Source of the DNA: Verrucomicrobiota bacterium
GTDB taxonomy: Bacteria; Verrucomicrobiota; Verrucomicrobiia; Chthoniobacterales; UBA10450
Assembly: GCA_003218375.1 (NCBI GenBank)
Contig: QHNH01000014.1
Span: 24,736 to 88,735, forward strand
Direction of reading: 5' to 3'
DNA: 64,000 nucleotides
Shown piece after piece: positions 57,911-64,000 of the stretch. Under the pieces are notes generated by a model. The model did no database searches. It was not told where the DNA came from and saw nothing but the letters and a program-made list of their open reading frames with translations. Positions within the stretch are counted from its first letter, which is position 1, and every line of letters begins with the position of its first letter. A program made the translations under genes and the position numbers.

Positions 57911-58110
57911 GGCATCGGCCTGAAGTTTCCGGCGTCAATCTCCGCGTCGATCTTTTCCAAGGCGGCGGCGTGCTTCCCGCCGGGAGAAAAGTCGTGTTCC
58001 AATTCTTCGTCCCAAACCAGCTTGTCCTGCTGCGCAATGAACCCAACAAGTTCGGCCAGCTCTTCGCGACTCAGCTCCGTCACAGCTTTGTCTATTTCGG
58101 CCAGGCCCAC
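57907..58110 (-). CDS. Antitoxin of a RelE-like toxin-antitoxin module
   Basis: Protein of 67 residues: GLAEIDKAVTELSREELAEL, FIAQQDKLVWDEELEHDFSP, then AALEKIDAEIDAGNF. The helical, acidic nature and position directly in front of the toxin frame fit an antitoxin that would wrap around the toxin. The family is not one of the common named ones (no clear Phd, RHH or HTH motif). Intact, unlike its partner. Confidence 0.78.
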   Translation of the reverse strand: MGLAEIDKAVTELSREELAELVGFIAQQDKLVWDEELEHDFSPGGKHAAALEKIDAEIDAGNFRPMP

Positions 58111-58156
58111 AGAGAAAGAATAAGATAGGCGGATGACATGATAAGCGCGCTCTGAC

Positions 58157-59902
58157 TCAGCTCTTCGCAGATCCCTGGGTCTTGTTCCAGGCTTCCACGC
58201 GCTCCTGGAGCAGGTCGAGGGGCATGGCGCCGCCGTTGAGGATTTCGTCGTGGAAGGCTTTGATGTCGAACTTCGGGCCGAGCTGTGTCTTGGCTTCGTC
58301 GCGGAGTTTGCGGATCATGAGCTGACCCATTTTGTAGGCGAGGGCCTGGCCGGGCCAGGCGATGTAGCGGTCGGCTTCGGTCTGGGCCACGGTGTCGTTC
58401 ACGTCGTTGGCGTGCATGAAGTCTATCACTTTTTCGCGGGTCCAGTTCTTGTCGTGAATGCCGGTATCGACCACCAGCCGAACGGCGCGGAAGAGCTCGG
58501 AGTTCAACCGGCCGTAGTCGGACACGGGATCCTTGTAGAAGCCTATCTCCTTTCCGAGTTCCTCCGAATAAAGCGCCCAACCTTCGGCGTAGGCGGAGTA
58601 ACCGCCGCGGAGGCGGAATTTCGGCAGGTCGGGTAACGTCTGCGCAATACTGATCTGCATGTGATGACCGGGAACGCCTTCGTGATAAGCGACGGCTTCG
58701 TCCAACACCAGGGTGCGCTTGGTGGGGTCGGCCACGGCTACGACCACACGTCCAGGTCTCTTTCCGTCGGGAGTACCGGCTACGTAGTGCGTGGCCTCGG
58801 CCTTCGCGAAGCCCGGGATCGGCTCGACGGTTACCGGCGACTTCGGCAAGAGCCCGAACAGCTCCGGCAGCTTAGGCTGCATCTGGTCGATGTATTTCTT
58901 AAAATCATCGACGATCTGCTGTTCGCTTTGCGGCTTCCACTTCGAGTCGTTGTTGATCGCTTCGCGGAAACTGGCGAGATCCTTCTTACCCTGCGCCAGC
59001 GCGAGCTTCGTCATCTCCGCCGTGATGCGCTCCACTTCCTTTAACCCGATCTGATGCACCTCGTCGGGCGCGACGTTCATCGTCGTCATCGCCTTCACGG
59101 CTTCGGCGTAGCGGCGCTTGCCGTCTGGCAAGGTTTCGATTGAAATTTCAGGGCGCCCTTTCGGGTCGTACTCGGTGCGGAGGAATTCTGCGAACTTCTT
59201 GTAAGCGGGAACGACGTCGTCGTTGATCGCCTTCGTCATTTCGTCGGTCAGGCGCTTCTTGTCGTCATCGGAGAACTCTTTCGGGAACTTCTTTGTTGGG
59301 AGAAGGAACGGGTTCGCGGAGACGATGCCGTCGCATTGGCCGGGAACTTTTTCGAGGACGAGTTTCGGCGGCATGAGTCCGTCCTTCATGCCCTGACGCA
59401 TTACCTCGGTGGTCTGCGCCAGCACGCGCGGGACTTGGTGCAGCCGGGAAATGTAATCCTGATAGTGCGGCACGGAATCGAGAGGCACGGAGAGCGGCAG
59501 ATCAGCGAGCCCGGTGTGGACGCCCCTCTGCTGGTTCACGGGCATCTCGTAATTCTTCAGGTCGTAGTTGATGTCCTCTCGCTCCAGCTGCCGCTCCAGC
59601 AGTCGATGGCTCAGCAGGTCCTTGTCGCCCATTCCGTCGGTGGGGATCGCTTGCAGTCGCTTGAGGAAGTTGTCGGCTTCCGCATGTTGGCGCGCGATCT
59701 CCTCCAGCGAATGCTGGCTAAGCAGCGCGTTGTAGCGGTAATCGCCGAACGACGTCGCCCGCTCCGGCGAGTTCTTGAGCCCAGTCTCATAAAACTCATC
59801 AAACAATTTATTCTGCTCCGCCACGCGATCGGCGAGAGACGCCGTCTCCGCGAAGACGGGGCAGGCTAAAGAAAGAACAAATGCGCAAATGAGTCGTTGC
59901 AT
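58157..59902 (-). CDS. DUF885 family metallopeptidase, copy 2
   Basis: Exported protein of 581 residues with a signal peptide (about 1-18, CPVFAE). Zinc motif AYHEGVPGHHMQISIAQ (HEGxPGH) and SAYAEGWALYSEELGKEI with the Glu ligand. The C-terminus LGPKFDIKAFHDEILNGG matches the 3' remnant at 57526. It shares domain structure with the copy at 48058, though sequence identity outside the motifs appears low. ATG 59902 is chosen over the upstream start at 59935 because it opens at the signal peptide. Confidence 0.92.
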   Translation of the reverse strand: MQRLICAFVLSLACPVFAETASLADRVAEQNKLFDEFYETGLKNSPERATSFGDYRYNALLSQHSLEEIARQHAEADNFLKRLQAIPTDGMGDKDLLSHRLLERQLEREDINYDLKNYEMPVNQQRGVHTGLADLPLSVPLDSVPHYQDYISRLHQVPRVLAQTTEVMRQGMKDGLMPPKLVLEKVPGQCDGIVSANPFLLPTKKFPKEFSDDDKKRLTDEMTKAINDDVVPAYKKFAEFLRTEYDPKGRPEISIETLPDGKRRYAEAVKAMTTMNVAPDEVHQIGLKEVERITAEMTKLALAQGKKDLASFREAINNDSKWKPQSEQQIVDDFKKYIDQMQPKLPELFGLLPKSPVTVEPIPGFAKAEATHYVAGTPDGKRPGRVVVAVADPTKRTLVLDEAVAYHEGVPGHHMQISIAQTLPDLPKFRLRGGYSAYAEGWALYSEELGKEIGFYKDPVSDYGRLNSELFRAVRLVVDTGIHDKNWTREKVIDFMHANDVNDTVAQTEADRYIAWPGQALAYKMGQLMIRKLRDEAKTQLGPKFDIKAFHDEILNGGAMPLDLLQERVEAWNKTQGSAKS

Positions 59903-59939
59903 CTGGCAACGTAGCAGAGCGTGTCGGCGACGCACCGGT

Positions 59940-60130
59940 TAAAGCTCCAAGCACCAAGGCTCCAAGCTCCAAAGAAGCTCCAAATCTCAAGCTCCAAACG
60001 CGGCGACTGAGCGCCGCGCTACAGGCAAGACTGACAGCCTGGCTACAGCGTCGAGCAAAGTTCCGATTTTGGATCTTGGTGCTTGGAATTTCTCTGGAGC
60101 TTGATGCTTGGAGCTTGGAGCTTTTCATGG
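59940..60130. repeat. GCTCCAAGC-type nested repeat with inner hairpins
   Basis: Tandem AGCTCCAAGCACCAAGGCTCC units on the left and tandem GCTTGGAGCTTGGAGCTT units on the right are inverse. Between them lie hairpins GCGGCGACTGAGCGCCGC (imperfect) and CAGGC...GCCTG with GGCTACAG. It is again an outer arm pair around two hairpins, about 190 bp overall. It fills the gap between the DUF885 gene and the PadR promoter. Confidence 0.85.
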
Positions 60131-60144
60131 TTGCGATTCTTTCC

Positions 60145-60174
60145 TTGACAGCTTAGGAGAGGGCCGGCTATTCT
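60145..60174 (+). promoter_or_regulatory. Sigma-70-type promoter of the padR operon
   Basis: TTGACA (60145-60150), spacer 18 nt, TATTCT (60169-60174), then about 25 nt to the PadR start codon. The -35 box is perfect and the -10 box has four of six consensus bases. It overlaps the operator described next. Confidence 0.75.
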
Positions 60175-60179
60175 CCTAA
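60153..60179. promoter_or_regulatory. Candidate PadR operator (TTAGGAGA inverted repeat)
   Basis: TTAGGAGA (60153-60160) and TCTCCTAA (60172-60179) are perfect inverses separated by 11 nt, placed across the promoter spacer and -10 box. A third half-site TTAGGA follows at 60185-60190, next to the ribosome site. This fits repression of padR and the permease by PadR itself (inference). Confidence 0.75.
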
Positions 60180-60198
60180 TCAACTTAGGAAGACAAAT

Positions 60199-60540
60199 AT
60201 GAGCGATGAAGCTGAACTTCTTCCCGGCACTCTTGACCTGCTGATTCTCAAGGCGGTCTCACTCGGTCCGCTTCACGGTTACGGCGTCCTTCTGCGGATC
60301 GGTCAAATCTCCGGGCAAACTCTGCTCATCGAGCAGGGAGCACTTTATCCGGCCCTGTTTCGTTTGGTTCGGCAGGGATTGCTGAAGGCGGAATGGGACA
60401 AGTCGGACAACAATCGGCGCGCCAAATATTACGAACTGACCCGGAAGGGGCGGAAGCGGCTGCAGGAAGAAACGGATTGGTGGAATCGCCTGGCGGCTGC
60501 CGTTGCTACAGTTCTGGCCGCGGAGCCGGAGAAAGCATGA
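60199..60540 (+). CDS. PadR-family transcriptional regulator
   Basis: Winged-helix repressor of 113 residues: LLPGTLDLLILKAVSLGPLH, HGYGVLLRI, LLIEQGALYPALFRLVRQG and KYYELTRKGRKRLQEE, with a C-terminal dimerisation helix. PadR regulators next to ADOP permeases are characteristic of Acidobacteria and related soil phyla. AGGAAG lies 6-7 nt before the ATG. It overlaps the permease gene by 4 nt (ATGA), so the two are translated together. Confidence 0.95.
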   Translation: MSDEAELLPGTLDLLILKAVSLGPLHGYGVLLRIGQISGQTLLIEQGALYPALFRLVRQGLLKAEWDKSDNNRRAKYYELTRKGRKRLQEETDWWNRLAAAVATVLAAEPEKA

Positions 60541-63248
60541 AATTGATCGCCTACCTTCGGTCTCTCGGTGCGAGATTTTTTCGACGATCTCAAACGGAGC
60601 GCGGGATGGAGGAGGAGCTTCGCTTCCACATCGAGCATCGTGCGAATGACCTTCAACGGTCCGGTATTGACCGCGCCGAAGCGGAGCGCCGGGCCCGGAT
60701 CGAGTTCGGGAGTCCGGAACGTTTCAAAGAGGAATGTCGCGAAGCGCTCGGCGGAAATCTTGTCGACACTTTGATAACCGATCTGCGTTTTGCTGCGCGA
60801 ATCCTGCGCAAGTCGCCCGGCTTCACGGTTGTCGCGGTCCTGACGATCGCCCTGGGCATCGGAGCGACGACCGCAATCTTCAGCGTCGTCGACGCGACCC
60901 TGCTGGAGCCGCTGCCTTATCCGCACCCGGAACAATTGGTCAGTCTTCGGAACGATTTGCCCGGCGTGGGGGCGCAGGACGTAGGACTTTCCCAACCGGA
61001 ATGGCAGGACCTGCAACGATCCGGAATTTTCGAATTCGTTTCGCCGACCTGGTTCGATGAGAATAATCTCACCGGCTCATCTCAACCAGCGCGCGTCCGA
61101 CTGTTGATCGTTGCTCCGAATTATTTCGCGCTGCTCGGCGTGCAACCGCAGATGGGTCGCGCCTTCAATCCCGAAGATCGTTCGCCAGGAATAATTCCCG
61201 AGGTAGTCATCAGCGATGCGCTGTGGAAACGCGCTTTCGGAAGCGATCCAAACATTCTGGGGAAGAGCGTTCGGATGGACACCGACCTGTATCAGATCGT
61301 CGGCGTAATGCCGGCGCGCTTCGACGCGCCGGGCCGAATGGCGGAGGAACGGAACGTCGAAATATTTGCCGCGACAAGTTTTTACGGCGCGCCGATGTCC
61401 GATCATCCGCCGCGCAATCGGCGAAGTATGCCGACGGCGATCGCACGGCTCAAACCTGAATTGACAATTGCGGCAGCGCAGAAGCGCCTGGATGGACTGT
61501 CGGCCTCGTTACAGAAACAATTTCCCGGCGATTATCCCAACGGCTGGCACGTGCAATTGGTGCCGCTCAAGGAACGTCTGATCGGCAATGTTCGTCAGTC
61601 GCTGATTCTGCTTTTCGCCGCCGTCGGACTGGTTCTTCTCATCGCATGCGTGAACGTCGCAAATCTTTTGCTCGCCCGCGCCAGCACGCGCGGAAGAGAA
61701 ATGGCGATCCGCCAGGCCCTCGGCGCCGGACGGCGCCGCCTGACGCGTCAATTGCTGACCGAGAGTCTGCTGCTTTCTTTGCTCGGCGGAATGGCCGGCA
61801 TCGCGTTTCTTTTTCTCGCCCAGGATTTTTTGGTGCGACTCGTTCCGGACGGTCTGCCGCGTCTCAATGAGATATCGATCAGCTGGTCCGTTTTACTTTT
61901 CGCTCTCACCGCTTCCGTCGTTTCCGGCGTGCTCTTCGGTTTGGCTCCAGCGTTACAAGCTGGCCGAATCGATTTGAATCACGCGCTGAAACAGGAAGGC
62001 CGGGCCTCAACCGGCTCGGGCGAACGTGCACGGACACGACGCGGTCTGGTGATCACTGAATTTGCATTGTCTTTGGTGTTGATGATCACTGCCGGTCTTC
62101 TTCTGCGGAGTTTCTGGGATCTACTGAACGTGCAGTTAGGATTCACTCCTCAAAATGTGATCAGCGTTCGCACAAGATTGCCCGAGCCAAATGATCCGAA
62201 GGTCGACAAATACGCAGCCGCTTCTCAGGAAGCGCCTTTCATACGGGAACTGATTCACCGATGCGCAATGTTGTCCGGTGTCGAAGAAGTAGCGATCGGA
62301 GATACGGCGTCTATTCCTTTAGATGAGAGTCTACGCGATCTAAAACTAATCTCGGAAGGCCAGTTCTTTTTCACGGTCGAGGGACGCGATGTTCAGGGCG
62401 ATCACTCCACCGTGGTCGAACGGTCAAGCGTTTCGCCAAACTATTTTCATTTGCTGGCAATCCCGTTGCTGCGCGGTCGCTTTTTTAATGACTCGGATAG
62501 CGACAACACTCCACGGGTCGCGCTCATCAATCAGGCCATGGCGCAGAGTTATTGGCCTAACGAAGATCCGCTGGGCAAGCGCTTCAAGGCGGCTAAAGCG
62601 GACGCTCCGTGGATTACGGTTGTGGGCGTGATCGCGAACGCAAGGACCCAATCGCTCGCGCAAGCGGATCTGCCGCAAATCTATTTGGACTTATACCAGA
62701 CCGGGGCCAAGCGTCTTGCGATACTTCTGCGCGGACATTTGCACGCCGCTGCGATCGCAGATGCGGTGCGCGAGCAGGTGCAGTCTCTCGATCCAACGCT
62801 TCCCGTCTCGGGTGCACAAACTCTTAACGAAACGGTTTCCGCGTCTCTAGCCCAGAGACGATTCCTGATGGAAATCGTTGCGCTCTTCGCGCTGACCGCC
62901 TTGCTCCTCGCGACGCTCGGAATTTACGGCGTGATTTCGTTCCTCGTCAGCGAACGCACCCACGAGATTGGAATTCGTCTCGCCCTCGGCGCAGCCAGAG
63001 CCAGTATCCTCAATCTGATTTTGCGGCAAGGTCTTCGCCTCGCTTTGACCGGAGCTGTCGTCGGACTTTTGGCGGCGCTCATCGTTTCGCGCTTCATTGC
63101 AACTCGGCTCTACGGAGTGCGACCGGCCGACCCTCTGACATTCGCCGCCGTCGCGATCCTGTTTTTATTTGTCGCGCTCGTGGCCTGTTACATCCCGGCC
63201 CGTCGCGCGACCAAAGTCGATCCGATGGTCGCCCTTCGCGAAGCATGA
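60537..63248 (+). CDS. ADOP-family ABC transporter permease (MacB/FtsX-like)
   Basis: Inner-membrane permease of 903 residues. An N-terminal soluble part (ERGMEEELRFHIEHRANDL) is followed by DLRFAARILRKSPGFTVVAV and LTIALGIGATTAIFSVVDAT (first helix). A MacB-like periplasmic domain, three helices with the FtsX core (CVNVANLLLARASTRGREMA, RQALGAGRRRLTRQLLTES), a second periplasmic domain and a second FtsX core (VSERTHEIGIRLALGAARA) follow. The duplicated layout without a linked ATPase is the ADOP type. The exported substrate is unknown. Confidence 0.95.
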   Translation: MKLIAYLRSLGARFFRRSQTERGMEEELRFHIEHRANDLQRSGIDRAEAERRARIEFGSPERFKEECREALGGNLVDTLITDLRFAARILRKSPGFTVVAVLTIALGIGATTAIFSVVDATLLEPLPYPHPEQLVSLRNDLPGVGAQDVGLSQPEWQDLQRSGIFEFVSPTWFDENNLTGSSQPARVRLLIVAPNYFALLGVQPQMGRAFNPEDRSPGIIPEVVISDALWKRAFGSDPNILGKSVRMDTDLYQIVGVMPARFDAPGRMAEERNVEIFAATSFYGAPMSDHPPRNRRSMPTAIARLKPELTIAAAQKRLDGLSASLQKQFPGDYPNGWHVQLVPLKERLIGNVRQSLILLFAAVGLVLLIACVNVANLLLARASTRGREMAIRQALGAGRRRLTRQLLTESLLLSLLGGMAGIAFLFLAQDFLVRLVPDGLPRLNEISISWSVLLFALTASVVSGVLFGLAPALQAGRIDLNHALKQEGRASTGSGERARTRRGLVITEFALSLVLMITAGLLLRSFWDLLNVQLGFTPQNVISVRTRLPEPNDPKVDKYAAASQEAPFIRELIHRCAMLSGVEEVAIGDTASIPLDESLRDLKLISEGQFFFTVEGRDVQGDHSTVVERSSVSPNYFHLLAIPLLRGRFFNDSDSDNTPRVALINQAMAQSYWPNEDPLGKRFKAAKADAPWITVVGVIANARTQSLAQADLPQIYLDLYQTGAKRLAILLRGHLHAAAIADAVREQVQSLDPTLPVSGAQTLNETVSASLAQRRFLMEIVALFALTALLLATLGIYGVISFLVSERTHEIGIRLALGAARASILNLILRQGLRLALTGAVVGLLAALIVSRFIATRLYGVRPADPLTFAAVAILFLFVALVACYIPARRATKVDPMVALREA

Positions 63249-63445
63249 ACCCAACGGGTCTCACATTTCGCGATGGAGGGTTGCGCCGACTGCGCAAACC
63301 ATTCGCGCTCTTCGCAGCATTGTTTTTCGCTTTGTTTTCAATCGGCCGGCTCATGGCCAAATCGGCCGCTCCAGTTACCTATTTAATGATAACACGAGGC
63401 AGTTTAATTAGGATTCCGGGCTTTGTAGCCCGCGTAGTTACCTGA
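63245..63445 (+). CDS. Possible small coupled membrane protein
   Basis: Frame of 66 residues whose ATG overlaps the permease stop (ATGA) and whose TGA overlaps the next gene's ATG (TGATG). A basic N-terminus leads into one hydrophobic segment (FALFAALFFALFSIG). The tail includes sequence from the small hairpin at 63416-63433. No homology was recognised. The exact overlaps on both sides suggest translation, but chance is possible. Confidence 0.35.
   Translation: MNPTGLTFRDGGLRRLRKPFALFAALFFALFSIGRLMAKSAAPVTYLMITRGSLIRIPGFVARVVT
63416..63433. repeat. Single hairpin, CGGGCT type
   Basis: CCGGGCT/loop TTGT/AGCCCGC, a single stem of the kind seen as an inner hairpin of the GGAACATAG family, here without outer arms. 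It lies between the permease and the CPBP protease gene. Confidence 0.6.
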
Positions 63446-64000
63446 TGCCAGCGCAAAGGAACCAAACGGGCGGTTGGGCGAAGTTGCCCGTTTCACTGCG
63501 AGCTATCGTTACTGGCATCGTCATTGCCCTTATTCCCGCGAACGTGTGGCCGCCATTGCTCCTGAGCCTTGGCGTGCCTGCGGCTGCGACTATCGAAGCA
63601 GTTTTCCTTGTGCTTTATCTCTGGTGGGCGAGCGGTAGCGGTCCACCAGCGAGAACCCGCGGCACTCGCGCGTTTGCTTTCCGAAGCGGTCCGCTCTCGC
63701 CGGCGCAATGGTTTTGGGGAATTATTGCCGCGTTTGCTTTCGCGGCAACGATTCACGCGGCAATCGTGCTCCTGTTCCGTTTCGTGCCCTTTCCGGCTGG
63801 GGCGTTTCGCCATGGCTACGACTTATCATACATTCCCTCGTTGCCTTTGAAGTGGATCGCTGTCGTGATTTCGGCGATCTCGGCCGGCGTTTGCGAAGAG
63901 ACAGGGTTTCGTGGCTATATGCAGCGCCCGATCGAACAACGTCATGGCGCGGCGACAGCGATTCTCGTGTCCTCATTTTTCTTCATGCTGTTACATCTTA
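63445..64000 (+). CDS. CPBP-family intramembrane metalloprotease (partial)
   Basis: Membrane protein cut by the right edge; about 185 residues are present. Several hydrophobic helices precede the signature AGVCEETGFRGYMQRPIE, the EExxxR motif of CAAX-protease/bacteriocin-processing (CPBP) enzymes; the later His-containing motifs would be beyond or just at the edge (FFFMLLHL). The ATG overlaps the stop of the small frame upstream. Probably part of the PadR-ADOP transcript. Substrate unknown. Confidence 0.88.
   Translation, partial: MPAQRNQTGGWAKLPVSLRAIVTGIVIALIPANVWPPLLLSLGVPAAATIEAVFLVLYLWWASGSGPPARTRGTRAFAFRSGPLSPAQWFWGIIAAFAFAATIHAAIVLLFRFVPFPAGAFRHGYDLSYIPSLPLKWIAVVISAISAGVCEETGFRGYMQRPIEQRHGAATAILVSSFFFMLLHL

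Overview
High-GC bacterial chromosome segment of about 64 kb. Several features suggest a soil Verrucomicrobium (Spartobacteria/Chthoniobacter-like): a Dop/ARC proteasome-associated gene pair next to Gram-negative-type cell-wall genes, PadR-linked ADOP permeases, DUF3309 and DUF3008 stress proteins, and very many intergenic palindromic repeats. This placement is inferred from gene content; no rRNA is present. The only RNA gene seen is tRNA-Asp(GTC) at 51841-51914. No CRISPR array, prophage, transposase or plasmid origin was found.

Layout. 0-7.3 kb: membrane pyrophosphatase (cut by the left edge), a cyclic-nucleotide-gated MscS-type channel, a PBP1A-DUF423 pair, glutaredoxin, a thioredoxin-fold protein and an ECF sigma factor. 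7.3-15 kb: an accessory zone of small stress proteins. It holds two copies each of two uncharacterised small-protein families, a lone receiver, a glycosyltransferase, DUF3008, a phosphoribosyltransferase/hydrolase pair, Hsp20, and a copper-handling pair (degenerate HMA protein plus a 19-Cys Csp four-helix protein). 15-20.5 kb: a giant CheB-CheR-PAS histidine kinase, its LuxR-type regulator and a tiny DUF3309 membrane protein. 20.5-46 kb: mostly housekeeping genes (lysS, nnr, uvrB, holA, aroB, ymdB, infC, glgP) with two amidases, TPR proteins, a rhomboid and a DsbA-like protein. 46-52 kb: Dop and the ARC/Mpa ATPase with a DUF885 peptidase and a zinc-ribbon protein between them; neither Pup/UBact nor 20S genes are in the window. 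52-57.4 kb: a LysR-controlled cluster of oxidoreductase and hydrolase genes (two alpha/beta hydrolases, SDR, RidA) and an Fsr-like efflux pump. 57.5-60 kb: a broken toxin-antitoxin module between a DUF885 gene and a DUF885 3' remnant. 60-64 kb: a PadR-ADOP permease operon with a visible operator, then a CPBP protease cut by the right edge.

The most unusual feature is a set of at least twenty compound palindromes of about 50-110 bp. Many share one design: outer inverted arms enclosing two (sometimes four) hairpins, often with 3-nt loops. The stem sequences fall into several unrelated families. They sit mostly at gene ends, and in seven cases the stop codon lies inside an arm. Three lie in frame inside the conserved genes lysS, nnr and uvrB and add residues to the proteins. 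Further points of note are a probable non-AUG (ATT or CTG) start of infC, a frameshifted RelE-like toxin, a VOC-family gene remnant, and degenerate members of otherwise well-known families (SDR without Tyr, receiver without Asp, HMA without CxxC).
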